Positions 1 through 7,343 are shown, counted from the stretch's first letter. The stretch: DNA of 17,209 nt from JBBSMX01 sp038232935 (GCA_038232935.1 JBBSMX010000088.1:1-17209); one strand, 5' to 3'. The notes: generated by a model from the letters alone, not told the origin. Translations and numbers: made by a program.

Positions 1-32
1 CGGGTGGCCTGGTCGAGTACATTGCTGGTCAT
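1..32 (-). CDS. Transposase N-terminus, partial (runs off left edge)
   Basis: The reverse-strand ATG lies at 32-30. The only visible codons encode MTSNVLDQATR, the same as the opening residues of the transposase at 17136. This is too little to identify alone; the assignment comes from identity with the right-hand copy, whose next residues include a VDDFLK stretch typical of IS982-type transposases. The start lies about 107 bases inside the IS end. The gene points out of the window. Confidence 0.5.
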   Translation of the reverse strand, partial: MTSNVLDQAT

Positions 33-139
33 CGGGTTGGCGGGGTTGCTGGTGCGAGGGGAGTGGTCAACTCCACCCTACGCACGACGCAGCGACTTGC
101 CAACCCGTTCTCTACTTCAACCCGCGACTGACGTTGAGT
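1..139 (-). mobile_element. Insertion sequence end (left, inverted copy), IS982-like
   Basis: This segment is the reverse complement of 17027-17167 near the other end of the window. The two match throughout except for one 2-base AG difference (AGAG in the right copy, AG here). It contains the start of a transposase gene on the minus strand, running off the left edge. The element's outer end is placed at about 139, because beyond it the two copies no longer match; the end reads ACTCAACGTC going inward, with the AC start common in IS982 ends. The family call rests only on the N-terminal transposase residues seen in the right copy. The rest of the element and its target duplication lie outside the window. 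Confidence 0.75.
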
Positions 140-155
140 CAACCGATACCTGAGG

Positions 156-185
156 CACGCCTACCAGGAATCCATCGTAGGCGTG
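156..185. repeat. Inverted repeat / hairpin beside the left IS
   Basis: Perfect 9-base arms CACGCCTAC (156-164) and GTAGGCGTG (177-185) flank a 12-base loop. The structure lies 16 bases inside the IS boundary and about 30 bases before the ATG of the small gene at 217. No T-tract follows, so it is not an obvious intrinsic terminator. It could be a leader structure, an operator or a leftover of an older element. Confidence 0.45.
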
Positions 186-216
186 TTGCTCTCGTTCACT
201 CTGACTCCTACGCGCT

Positions 217-543
217 ATGCTGAACCGTGAAGGAATACGGGCCGCGCGTGACGTGCGCCCCGACGCCCACGGCCTCAAGGCCGATCCCATACTCCGCAAC
301 GCCTACGGCGGGCAGCTCGAATCCGCCGCCGAGTCGTTCTTAGTGCACGCGTTCGAGAAAGGTGGTCATGGGCCGCTCGGCGAGCGCGATATCCCGCCCG
401 TGCTGGTCTCGGCGGCCATGCACATCCTAAACCGGAGCGCGTGGACGCAGCCGTCCGACGAGCAGGTGAAGGCCGCCGTATTCCTCTCGAAGCCGCCTGT
501 CCCCGGACCGAGCGAAGGCGGCACCGAGCGCCGGGCCGCCTAG
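217..543 (+). CDS. Hypothetical protein, 108 aa
   Basis: I do not recognise this protein. The frame is probably coding: third positions are strongly G/C-rich, as in the neighbours, and there is an in-frame stop at 202-204 just upstream of the ATG. It is predicted soluble, with no signal peptide or membrane segment. The middle part (about residues 25-95) looks folded, and the C-terminus is rich in Pro, Gly and Arg. It has no operon partner: it follows the left IS and converges on the DinB-like gene. It could be a resident gene whose upstream neighbour was lost to the IS, or an accessory gene. An overlapping minus-strand frame of 275-916 exists but shows no recognisable protein. Confidence 0.5.
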   Translation: MLNREGIRAARDVRPDAHGLKADPILRNAYGGQLESAAESFLVHAFEKGGHGPLGERDIPPVLVSAAMHILNRSAWTQPSDEQVKAAVFLSKPPVPGPSEGGTERRAA

Positions 544-554
544 CTTTTCGGTCC

Positions 555-578
555 AGTCCTCCTCGGCCCCGAGGGACT
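555..578. terminator. Possible hairpin between convergent genes
   Basis: A stem lies between the stop of the gene at 217-543 and the stop of the minus-strand DinB-like gene at 600. CCTCG (561-565) pairs with CGAGG (570-574) around a GCCC loop. It is extended by AGTC/GACT (555-558 and 575-578) across a 2-base bulge. The position between two converging genes suits a bidirectional terminator. No T-tract follows on either strand, so the assignment is tentative. Confidence 0.35.
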
Positions 579-599
579 AAACGAAGGGAAGCCACGTGG

Positions 600-1154
600 C
601 TACTCCAGCCCGTGCGCCCGCTTGATCCGCGCGATCTGGCGCAGGTGGACGAGGTCGTGCGCGGCGAGCAGCCGGGCGATGTGCCGGACGCTTTCAGACC
701 CACGCTCGCTGTGCTGTCCGGAGCGTTCCCACTCGTCGCCGCGCAGGCGTGCGAGGAAGCGGAGGTTGCGGCGGCGTAGCACGTCGAGTTCAGCGAGGGC
801 TTCGCCGAGGTCCTCCTCGTTGTAGCGCAGCCGCTCGGCCCACGCGTTCTGATCGTAGCCGGCAATCGTCGGGTTGTTTTCGGCAACGATGTTGCGCATC
901 CGGTAGCCATAGACAAGCTCGGAGTCCGCGAGGTGCTGGACTACTTCTAGAACGGACCATTTACCCGGTGCCTCCGGCTTCCGCAGGTCCGCATCGCCGA
1001 TCCCTTCGGTGGCGGCGCGGAGGGCAGGAACGAGCCCGCGCTGCACCTCGATCGGGTCGTGGTCGCCGAGGAGGGCGAGCAGGGCGGCGGTGTAGGCCGC
1101 AGCGCCGGAACCGGTCGTGCCGGCGGGATTGGTGAACGGCATCGGGTTGTTCAT
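600..1154 (-). CDS. DinB/YfiT-like putative metal-dependent protein
   Basis: This 184-residue protein has the DinB_2 layout, a four-helix bundle with three metal-binding histidines. The sequence shows a helix with PGKWSVLEVVQHLADSE (candidate His74) and a C-terminal helix with HDLVHLRQI (candidates His166 and His170). Members of this superfamily are often thiol-dependent S-transferases or hydrolases acting on thiol adducts, but the substrate cannot be read from the sequence. The first 30 residues are a low-complexity leader. The ATG overlaps the purQ stop by four bases (ATGA), so it is probably translated from the purQ transcript. No functional link to purine synthesis is evident. Confidence 0.8.
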   Translation of the reverse strand: MNNPMPFTNPAGTTGSGAAAYTAALLALLGDHDPIEVQRGLVPALRAATEGIGDADLRKPEAPGKWSVLEVVQHLADSELVYGYRMRNIVAENNPTIAGYDQNAWAERLRYNEEDLGEALAELDVLRRRNLRFLARLRGDEWERSGQHSERGSESVRHIARLLAAHDLVHLRQIARIKRAHGLE

Positions 1155-1861
1155 GCGGGCACGCCAGACTTCAGGTGCTCGATGACGGACTGGAAGAGGC
1201 GTGCCCCGTCGGCATAGCCGAGGATCGACTCGACGCAGCGCTCGGGGTGCGGCATCATGCCGAGCACGTTCCCGCCCTCGTTCACGATCCCGGCGATGTT
1301 GCGCGCCGAGCCGTTCGGGTTGGCCTCGTCCGTGATCTCGCCGTCGGCTGCCGCATAACGGAAGACGACACGGCCGTCGGCTTCGAGCGCGTCGAGCGTC
1401 TCCTCGTTGGCGTAGTAGTTGCCTTCGCCGTGGGCGACCGGGATCGTGAGGAGGTCGCCCTCCATCATCGCCTTCGTGAACGGCGTCTCGGCGTTCTCGA
1501 CGCGGAGGTGGACGTCCTTACAGCCGAACCGAAGCGAGGCATTCCTCATCAGCGCGCCCGGCAGGAGGCCGGCCTCGCAGAGCACCTGAAACCCGTTGCA
1601 CACCCCGAGCACGAGCCCCCCCTCGTTCGCGAACCGGACCACGTCTTTCATCACGGGCGAGAACCGGGCAATCGCCCCGCTGCGGAGGTAGTCGCCGTAC
1701 GAGAACCCGCCGGGCACGACCACCACGTCGGCCTCGCCGAGGGCTTCTTCTTTGTGCCAGACGAACCGGGCTTCCTGCCCCATCACGTGCTTCGCCGCGT
1801 GGTAGGCGTCGTGGTCGCAGTTGGAGCCGGGGAAGACGAGGACGGCGAATGTGACGGGCAT
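1151..1861 (-). CDS. purQ: Phosphoribosylformylglycinamidine synthase subunit PurQ
   Basis: This is the glutaminase subunit of FGAM synthase, fourth step of purine synthesis: it releases ammonia from glutamine for the PurL subunit, with PurS as third partner. The 236 residues are the usual length for stand-alone PurQ. The class I amidotransferase triad is visible: nucleophile Cys88 in GVCNGFQ, and His205 and Glu207 in PHPER. The N-terminus has the typical VLVFPGSNCDHD, and PGGFSYGDYLRSGAIA is the family's oxyanion-side signature. Neither purL nor purS is in the window. It is the first gene of a two-gene minus-strand unit with the DinB-like gene, and diverges from the DUF58 gene across about 120 bases. 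Confidence 0.96.
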   Translation of the reverse strand: MPVTFAVLVFPGSNCDHDAYHAAKHVMGQEARFVWHKEEALGEADVVVVPGGFSYGDYLRSGAIARFSPVMKDVVRFANEGGLVLGVCNGFQVLCEAGLLPGALMRNASLRFGCKDVHLRVENAETPFTKAMMEGDLLTIPVAHGEGNYYANEETLDALEADGRVVFRYAAADGEITDEANPNGSARNIAGIVNEGGNVLGMMPHPERCVESILGYADGARLFQSVIEHLKSGVPA

Positions 1862-1983
1862 AATTCCGAGCCGGAAAATCGGGGAGACGACGAAGCGAAG
1901 ATAGGCCGTTCTGTAACCGCCGGTTCCCTCGATCCGTACCTTCCTCGTCTCTTCGAGGCTTCGACTCCCAGACTCCCGCCTGC
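1862..1983. promoter_or_regulatory. Divergent intergenic region, purQ / Bat operon
   Basis: These 122 bases separate the purQ start (minus strand) from the GTG of the DUF58 gene (plus strand). They must hold the purQ promoter, and are the most likely place for the promoter of the long operon. I cannot point to a convincing Bacteroidota-type -33/-7 pair (TTTG and TAnnTTTG), nor to a riboswitch or operator, so the call rests on gene arrangement alone. Confidence 0.35.
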
Positions 1984-2859
1984 GTGATCCCCCGCGAACT
2001 GTTCAGCAAGATCCGCCGCCTCGAGATCCGCACGAAAGGCCTCGTCAACAACGTGTTCGGCGGCGAGTACCACTCGGCGTTTAAGGGGCGGGGGATCGAG
2101 TTCTCCGAGGTCCGCCCCTACCAGATCGGTGACGACGTGCGGACGATCGACTGGAATGTGTCGGCGCGGACGGGCGAGACGTTCGTGAAGCTCTATGAGG
2201 AGGAGCGCGAGCAGACGCTGCTGCTGGCCGTCGACGTCTCGGGCAGCGAGCGGTTCGGGACGGGCGGCGTCGAGAAGCGCGAGATGGCGGCGGAGATCTG
2301 CGGCGTGCTCGCCTTCAGCGCCGTCCGCAACAACGACAAAGTCGGCCTGCTGATGTTCTCCGACCGCGTCGAGCGGTTCGTCCCGCCGAAGAAGGGCCGC
2401 CGCCACGTCCTCCGGCTCATCCGCGACCTCTTCGCGCACGAGACGGAGGACCGCGGCACGCGGATCACCGCTGCGCTCGACCACCTGCTGCACGTCCTCC
2501 GCCGCCGCGCCATCGTGGTCCTCGTGAGCGACTTCTTCGACCAGGACTACGAGCGAAAACTCCGCGCCCTCTCCGGACGGCACGATGTAGTGGCGATCCA
2601 CCTCCGCGACCCGCGCGAGATCGAGATCCCGAACGTCGGCCTCCTGACGCTGCGCGACGCAGAGACAGGCCGGCCCGTCCTCGTGGACACGGGCAGCCGG
2701 GCGGCGCGCGAGGCGTTCGCGCGGCAGGCCGAAGCCCGGCAGGCTGAGATCGAAGCGACCCTCATCCGCGCCCGCGTGGACACCGTCGCGGTGCGAACAG
2801 ACGAGGACTACGTCGAACCCCTCGTCACGTTTTTCCGACAGCGCAAACGGGCAGCGTGA
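1984..2859 (+). CDS. DUF58 domain protein, MoxR/Bat-associated
   Basis: This 291-residue cytoplasmic protein starts at a GTG. It has the DUF58 signature GRGIEFSEVRPYQIGDDVR (about 35-53), followed by IDWNVSART. A von Willebrand A-like fold follows, with the metal-site motif DVSGS at 84-88 and a second acidic strand VVLVSDFF near 178-185. DUF58 genes habitually sit between moxR and the batA/batB genes and are thought to work with the MoxR ATPase on a membrane-associated assembly. Here it is the first gene of the operon, with no moxR before it. Its stop overlaps the next start (GTGATG). An upstream ATG was not found, and the GTG gives the expected MIPRELF-type N-terminus. Confidence 0.9.
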   Translation: MIPRELFSKIRRLEIRTKGLVNNVFGGEYHSAFKGRGIEFSEVRPYQIGDDVRTIDWNVSARTGETFVKLYEEEREQTLLLAVDVSGSERFGTGGVEKREMAAEICGVLAFSAVRNNDKVGLLMFSDRVERFVPPKKGRRHVLRLIRDLFAHETEDRGTRITAALDHLLHVLRRRAIVVLVSDFFDQDYERKLRALSGRHDVVAIHLRDPREIEIPNVGLLTLRDAETGRPVLVDTGSRAAREAFARQAEARQAEIEATLIRARVDTVAVRTDEDYVEPLVTFFRQRKRAA

Positions 2860-3857
2860 TGGAAACGAGCACCCCGTTTTGCCGATGGCGTAGGGGCGCA
2901 GCATGCTGCGCCCCTACAGTCGCCCTGTTGATCGCGCTGGCTACCCCGGCGTCGGCGCAGATGGTGCGGCTGCACGTCCTCGCCGACAGCGTGACCGTCG
3001 GCGAGCGGTTCGGCGTGGCGGTGGCGGTAGAGCACGGGCCTGGCGTGCAGGTCGTCTTTCCCGAGCCGCCCGGCGCGGCAGCGGCCATCGATACGCCGCT
3101 GCGGGCAGGCGAGGCCGAGCTCCTCGGGGGGCGCCGCCTTCCGCCGACGGTGCGGGGCGGCACGCGCGTGGACAGCGTGGTCTTCGAGGCGGCGGCTTTC
3201 GAGCTAGACTCGGCCCGCGTTGGGCCTGTCTCGGTCCGAATCGTGCGCGGCACCGACACGACGACCGTGGCCTCGCCCGCCGTGTTCGTCGGCGTCCGCT
3301 CGCTCGTACCGGCCGACGCGGAGGAGCCGCACGGCCTCGCTCCGCTCGCCGACTTTCCGCGGGCGTGGGGACCGTGGCTGCTGGCCGCGCTCGCCGTCCT
3401 CGCCCTCGGGACCGCGCTCTGGTGGTGGCTGCACCGTCGCCGCAACCGCCCCGTCCCCACCTCCGCCCGTCCCCCGGACGAAGAAGTCCTCCACCGGCTC
3501 GGCGCACTCGCCGCTGCGCTGCCGACCTCGCCGGCCGATGTCAAGCCGTTCTACGTCGAGCTGTCCGACGCGCTGCGGACGTACCTCGCCCGTACGCTCG
3601 GTGTCCCGGCCCGCGAACAGACGACGCACGAGCTGTTGAGTGCCCTCGCCCGCCGGCCCGATGACATACCCGATAGCGCGCTCGAACACCTCAGCTCCAT
3701 CCTCCGGCTGGCCGACCTCGCTAAGTTTGCGAGCGTGCAGCCGGACGCGGAGGCGCACGAAACCGCGCTCGCCCGCGCGCGTGAAGCCGTAGCCGCGCTC
3801 GTAGCCGCGCTCGAAGCCGCCCAGCAGCCCGAAGAACCCGAACCCGCCGACGCCTGA
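2856..3857 (+). CDS. BatD-like exported membrane protein of the Bat operon
   Basis: About 333 residues, starting at GTG 2856 or ATG 2859; both overlap the DUF58 stop. A signal peptide ends with ALLIALATPASAQ (cleavage near residue 34). An extracytoplasmic beta-rich domain of about 135 residues follows (VTVGERFGVAV, VFPEPPG), then one membrane helix near residues 171-191 followed by WWWLHRRRNR. A cytoplasmic helical tail (about 205-330) has PFYVELSDALRTYLARTLGV, which resembles the C-terminal region of BatD and DUF4381-type proteins in such operons. Oddity: the signal-peptide n-region is encoded by a perfect 28-base palindrome (2890-2917). The role is probably structural within a BatA/BatB complex. 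The start choice is uncertain by one codon. Confidence 0.7.
   Translation: MMETSTPFCRWRRGAACCAPTVALLIALATPASAQMVRLHVLADSVTVGERFGVAVAVEHGPGVQVVFPEPPGAAAAIDTPLRAGEAELLGGRRLPPTVRGGTRVDSVVFEAAAFELDSARVGPVSVRIVRGTDTTTVASPAVFVGVRSLVPADAEEPHGLAPLADFPRAWGPWLLAALAVLALGTALWWWLHRRRNRPVPTSARPPDEEVLHRLGALAAALPTSPADVKPFYVELSDALRTYLARTLGVPAREQTTHELLSALARRPDDIPDSALEHLSSILRLADLAKFASVQPDAEAHETALARAREAVAALVAALEAAQQPEEPEPADA
2890..2917. repeat. Perfect 28-base palindrome, REP-like, inside a signal-peptide coding region
   Basis: The half-site GTAGGGGCGCAGCA is followed directly by its reverse complement, giving a perfect palindrome with no loop. It lies in the reading frame of the BatD-like gene at 2856 and encodes the RRGAACCAP stretch of the leader. 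The right arm and the 11 bases after it (to 2928) match 7421-7439 with one mismatch. A related two-hairpin element at 7373-7428 occupies the same kind of position in batC. Confidence 0.8.
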
Positions 3858-4609
3858 TGCCCCCGTTCTCCGCCACGCTCGTCGAACGCCTCGCCCGTGC
3901 CGAGCGCGTGGCCGTGCTCACCGGTGCCGGAATCTCCGCCGAGAGCGGCGTTCCGACCTTCCGCGACCCCGGCGGCCTCTGGCAGCAGTTCCGCCCTGAG
4001 GAGCTGGCGAACGTCCGCGCCTTCCTCCGCAACCCGGCGCTCGTGCAGGGTTGGTATGCCCACCGCCGCGCCGTCGTCGAAGACGTGCAGCCGAATCCGG
4101 GGCACGCGGCGCTCGCGGCGTTGGAGGAGATGGTCCCGCACTTCTTGCTCGCGACGCAGAACGTGGACGACCTCCACCGCCGCGCCGGCAGCCGCGAGGT
4201 CGTCGAGCTGCACGGGAATCTGACGCGGAGCTACTGTATCGACTGCGGCGCGCCGGCCGGCCGGGACGTGCTGGCCTCCATCGGCGACGGCGGTGAAGCG
4301 CGGTGCCCGGATTGCGGCGGTCTCCTGCGGCCGGCCGTGGTGTGGTTCGGCGAGATGCTGCCCGAGGGCGCGATGGAGCAGGCCGCCGAGGCCGCCGCGA
4401 ATGCCGACGTGTTCCTCTCGGTCGGGACGAGCGCCGTGGTCTATCCCGCCGCCGGGCTCCCGCTCGTGGCGAAGGACGCCGGGGCGTACGTCGCCGAGAT
4501 CAACGTGGTGCCCAGCGCGATCGCGCGCGCGATGGACGAGGTCGTGCTCGGCCGCTCGGGCGAGGTGCTGCCGGCGCTCGTCGCCGCCGTGCGGAGGTTT
4601 ATCGACTGA
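3857..4609 (+). CDS. cobB: NAD-dependent protein deacylase, class III sirtuin (CobB/SIRT5 type)
   Basis: Sirtuins remove acyl groups from lysine side chains while consuming NAD. The 250 residues carry the full family pattern: GAGISAESGVPTFRDPGGLW (NAD site, 23-42), TQNVDDLHRRAG (100-111), catalytic His119 in ELHGNL, and a four-cysteine zinc site (Cys127, Cys130, Cys150, Cys153). Tyr67-x-x-Arg70 in GWYAHRR matches the Tyr/Arg pair that lets CobB and SIRT5 accept succinyl or malonyl groups, so deacylase rather than strict deacetylase is likely. The ATG shares one base with the previous stop (TGATG), placing it inside the Bat operon, which is unusual company. No membrane segment or signal peptide is present, so it is cytoplasmic. 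Confidence 0.92.
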   Translation: MPPFSATLVERLARAERVAVLTGAGISAESGVPTFRDPGGLWQQFRPEELANVRAFLRNPALVQGWYAHRRAVVEDVQPNPGHAALAALEEMVPHFLLATQNVDDLHRRAGSREVVELHGNLTRSYCIDCGAPAGRDVLASIGDGGEARCPDCGGLLRPAVVWFGEMLPEGAMEQAAEAAANADVFLSVGTSAVVYPAAGLPLVAKDAGAYVAEINVVPSAIARAMDEVVLGRSGEVLPALVAAVRRFID

Positions 4610-4615
4610 CTGGCC

Positions 4616-4674
4616 GATTCGCCGGTTGGGTGATTTTGTCGCCCCCATCGGCGAATCAGCGAATCAGCGAATCA
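4616..4674. repeat. Inverted repeat plus 3 x 8-base tandem repeat before batA
   Basis: The only real gap in the operon (4610-4678) contains GATTCGCCG (4616-4624) and its reverse complement CGGCGAATC (4649-4657), and three tandem copies of GCGAATCA (4651-4674). The tandem array ends four bases before the batA ATG and fills the place of a ribosome binding site; no purine-rich Shine-Dalgarno is visible. It could be a slippage-prone array affecting batA expression, or inert repeat DNA. Confidence 0.7.
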
Positions 4675-4678
4675 GCCA

Positions 4679-5665
4679 ATGATTTTTGCCTATCCCCTCT
4701 TCCTCCTCTTCCTGTTCGCCGTGCCGCTGCTGGCGTGGTGGGAGTGGCGTAAGGCGCATCGCCGCCCGGCGAGCGTGCTCTTCTCCGACACCGCCGCCGC
4801 CGAAGCCGTCGCCCCGACGCTGTGGGTCCGGCTGCGCAACCTCCCCATCGCTCTCCGGCTCGGCGCGCTCGCCCTCGGCATCCTCGCCCTCGCCCGCCCG
4901 CAGCTACGCGACGTGATCCACGAGCGCACGGCCGAGGGCATCGACATCATGCTCGTGCTCGACCTCTCGACCTCGATGAAGGCGGAGGACTTCCGCCCGA
5001 ATCGGTTCGAGGCGGCCAAAGACGTGGCGGCGCGGTTCGTGGACGGCCGCGTCTCCGACCGCATCGGGCTGATCGTGTTCGCAGCACAGGCATACACCCA
5101 GGCCCCGCTCACGCTCGACTACAACTTCCTCAAAGAGATGCTGCGGAGTGTGCAGATGGGGCTGATCGAGGACGGCACCGCGATTGGCACCGCGCTCGCC
5201 ACGGCGACGGCTCGGCTGCGCGACTCCGAGGCCGAGAGCAAGGTGATCATCCTGCTCACCGACGGACAGAACAACCGGGGCGAAGTGGACCCCCCGACGG
5301 CCGCCGACGTCGCCGCCGCGCTCGGCGTAAAGATCTACGCCATCGGCGTCGGCTCGGAAGGCCTCGATGCGTTCGGGCGGACGATCCCAGACTACATGCA
5401 GCGCCTGATCCCGCAGTCGGCCCAGATCGACGAGGGGATGCTGACGACGGTCGCCGAGAAGACAGGGGGCCGCTATTTCCGCGCTACGGATCGCGAAGCC
5501 CTCGCCGCTATCTACGACGAGATCTCCGCCCTCGAAACCACCGAGGTGCAGGAGACGACCTACCTCGATGTGGACGAGCGCTACCCCCTTTTCCTCTGGC
5601 CCGCCTTCGGCCTGCTCCTGCTCGAAGTCCTCCTCTCCACCACCCGCCTGCGACGCGTGCCATGA
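4679..5665 (+). CDS. batA: BatA, membrane-anchored von Willebrand A protein
   Basis: The 328 residues have the BatA topology: two N-terminal membrane helices (about 3-21 and 57-73), a von Willebrand A domain, and a C-terminal membrane helix (about 303-320). The metal site is complete: DLSTS at 95-99, Thr167 in EDGTAIG, and Asp195 in LLTDGQNN. Such proteins bind partners through the metal and form complexes with BatB, with MoxR and DUF58 acting from the cytoplasm. The ATG lies just after a tandem repeat rather than a recognisable ribosome site. The stop overlaps the batB start (ATGA). The function of the pathway is poorly defined; aerotolerance and envelope stress are reported for relatives. 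Confidence 0.9.
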   Translation: MIFAYPLFLLFLFAVPLLAWWEWRKAHRRPASVLFSDTAAAEAVAPTLWVRLRNLPIALRLGALALGILALARPQLRDVIHERTAEGIDIMLVLDLSTSMKAEDFRPNRFEAAKDVAARFVDGRVSDRIGLIVFAAQAYTQAPLTLDYNFLKEMLRSVQMGLIEDGTAIGTALATATARLRDSEAESKVIILLTDGQNNRGEVDPPTAADVAAALGVKIYAIGVGSEGLDAFGRTIPDYMQRLIPQSAQIDEGMLTTVAEKTGGRYFRATDREALAAIYDEISALETTEVQETTYLDVDERYPLFLWPAFGLLLLEVLLSTTRLRRVP

Positions 5666-6693
5666 GTTGGAGCTACACCGTCTTCCTGTTCGCCCTCGTC
5701 GCCGTGCCCGTGGCGGCGGGGCTGTTCGTGTGGGCGGCGGGGCAGCGGCGCGAGGCGCTCCGGCGGTTCGCGGGCCGGCGCTCCGGACAAGAGGACGGCG
5801 CGGCGCACGCGACGGCGCGGCAGCGGCGGTGGCAGGCGGCCCTCGTCGTGGCCGCCGTGTTCTGCTTCGCGCTCGCGCTCGCGGGACCGCGCTACGGAAC
5901 GGTGCTCCGCGAGGTCAAGCAGGAAGGGCTCGACGTGATCGTGGCTCTCGACATCTCCCAATCGATGCTGGCCGAGGACGTAGCCCCGAGCCGGCTGGCG
6001 CGGGCGAAGTACGAGGTCGAGCAACTGCTCGGCGACCTCACCGGCAACCGCGTCGGCCTCGTCGTGTTCGCGGGCGAGGCGTTCCTGCAGTGCCCGCTCA
6101 CCTCCGACTTCGGGGCCGTCCGCCTCTTCCTCGACGCCGCCGAGCCCTCACTCATCCCGACGCAGGGGACCGATTTCGGGCAGGCCCTCCGCGTGGCCGT
6201 GCAAGCCTTCGACGTGGCGAGCAACGAACCCGATGGGACGGAGCAGCGAGCCCGCGCCCTCCTCATCCTCTCGGACGGCGAGAACCACGCGGGCGGGTTC
6301 CGCCCGGCCCTCGCCTCGGCGGAGGAAGCCGGCATCGCCGTGTTCGCCGCCGGCGTCGGCGAGACGGAGGGCGCGCCGATCCCGGTTTACCGACAGGGCC
6401 GCCTCGTCGGCTATAAGACCGACCGCGCGGGGGCGATGGTGAAAACGTCGCTCCACGAGGGCTCGCTCCGCGACCTCGTCGAAGGCGGCGCATATTACCG
6501 CATCGGGCGCACGGCGAGCGACCTGCCGGAAATAACCTCGGCCCTCGCCCGTTTAGACCGAGGCACCGTCGCCTCCGAATCGTTCGAAACGTACGCCGAG
6601 CAGTACCAGTGGCCGCTCGCGCTCGGCCTGCTGCTGCTCGTCGTCGAGCGCTTCGTTTCCATCCGCCGCCGGGAGCCCGAACCCGTCACATGA
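5662..6693 (+). CDS. batB: BatB, membrane-anchored von Willebrand A protein
   Basis: The 343 residues follow the same plan as BatA: membrane helices near 5-25 and 57-74, a von Willebrand A domain with DISQS at 97-101, Thr170 in TQGTDFG and Asp205 in LILSDGENH, and a C-terminal membrane helix near 314-328. It has the GAPIPV(Y) segment after the domain that is common in BatB. The reading frame is open far upstream (to 4822), but that part only shadows batA. The ATG at 5662 overlaps the batA stop by four bases and gives the expected hydrophobic N-terminus. It is the likely partner of BatA in a membrane complex. Confidence 0.9.
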   Translation: MSWSYTVFLFALVAVPVAAGLFVWAAGQRREALRRFAGRRSGQEDGAAHATARQRRWQAALVVAAVFCFALALAGPRYGTVLREVKQEGLDVIVALDISQSMLAEDVAPSRLARAKYEVEQLLGDLTGNRVGLVVFAGEAFLQCPLTSDFGAVRLFLDAAEPSLIPTQGTDFGQALRVAVQAFDVASNEPDGTEQRARALLILSDGENHAGGFRPALASAEEAGIAVFAAGVGETEGAPIPVYRQGRLVGYKTDRAGAMVKTSLHEGSLRDLVEGGAYYRIGRTASDLPEITSALARLDRGTVASESFETYAEQYQWPLALGLLLLVVERFVSIRRREPEPVT

Positions 6694-7343
6694 GCCTCCG
6701 ATTCGCCCTCCTCGCTCTCTTCCTGTTCACCGTGCCCGCCGGGGCGCGGGAGGGTCGGCGCGCGAATGCGCTCTACGGCGAGGGTACGTTCGGCGAGGCC
6801 GCCGCCGTGTACCGCGAAGGGCTCGCTCGCAGCGAGAGCGATGCCGGGACCGTCCAGTCCGGGCTGTTGAACAACCTCGGCTGCGCGCTCTACGAGCAGG
6901 AGCAGTTCGCCGAGGCGCAGACCTCGTTCGAGGCCGCGCTCGCCGCCGCGCTCGCGGCGGAGGACCGGGCGCGGGCGGCGTACAACGCGGGCAACGCCGC
7001 CGCGCAGCAGCAAAACTTCGAGGGCGCGCTCGGGTTCTACCGTCAGGCCCTGCTCGTCCGGCCTGACTATTTCGAGGCCAAGTTCAACTACGAATACATT
7101 AAGCGCCAGCTTCAGCAGGACCGGCCATCGTCTCCCGAATCCGAGAACATCCGGCCCTCCCCGTTCGCCGAGCACCTGAAGGCGCGGGCCGACTCCCTTG
7201 TCGCCGCGCAGCGGTACCGTGAAGCCCTCGAAACGATGCAGCGCGGCCTCCTCGCCGACTCGACCGTCCAGGCGTACAACGACTTCCTCGGCCGCCTCAG
7301 TGCCGTCGTCGAGATCGAAGCAGGCGCGCCCGACAGGCCATGA
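6690..7343 (+). CDS. Exported TPR protein of the Bat operon
   Basis: The 217 residues start with a short hydrophobic leader (MSLRFALLALFLFTVPAGA), so the protein is exported. Tetratricopeptide-like repeats fill about residues 22-140: ANALYGEGTFGEAAAVY, NNLGCALYEQEQFAEAQTSF and YNAGNAAAQQQNFEGALGFY. A second helical pair lies near 160-195 (ADSLVAAQRYREALETM). The YNAGN and FEAKFNYEYIKRQL stretches resemble the TPR half of BatC, but the acidic Gln/Glu tail of BatC is absent; it appears in the next gene. The ATG overlaps the batB stop (ATGA). The frame extends upstream to 6609, but that would run through batB. Role: probably a periplasmic scaffold. Confidence 0.8.
   Translation: MSLRFALLALFLFTVPAGAREGRRANALYGEGTFGEAAAVYREGLARSESDAGTVQSGLLNNLGCALYEQEQFAEAQTSFEAALAAALAAEDRARAAYNAGNAAAQQQNFEGALGFYRQALLVRPDYFEAKFNYEYIKRQLQQDRPSSPESENIRPSPFAEHLKARADSLVAAQRYREALETMQRGLLADSTVQAYNDFLGRLSAVVEIEAGAPDRP

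Noticed and set aside
140..142. Extending the IS end past 139 (bases AA match the other copy)
   Set aside because: Position 140 already differs between the copies and the match fails again at 143; the two matching bases are expected by chance.
1783..2904. Long minus-strand open frame (373 codons) opposite the DUF58 gene
   Set aside because: It mirrors the DUF58 and purQ reading frames in GC-rich DNA. Its translation is rich in Arg, Ala, Val and Glu with no family match, while the plus strand encodes clear motifs.
4651..4674. CRISPR array
   Set aside because: The repeat units are eight bases in direct tandem with no spacers; nothing else in the window resembles an array.
4822..5661. Upstream in-frame extension of batB
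   Set aside because: It overlaps batA in another frame, is Arg/Pro/Gly-rich, and the ATG at 5662 gives the expected BatB N-terminus with a four-base overlap.
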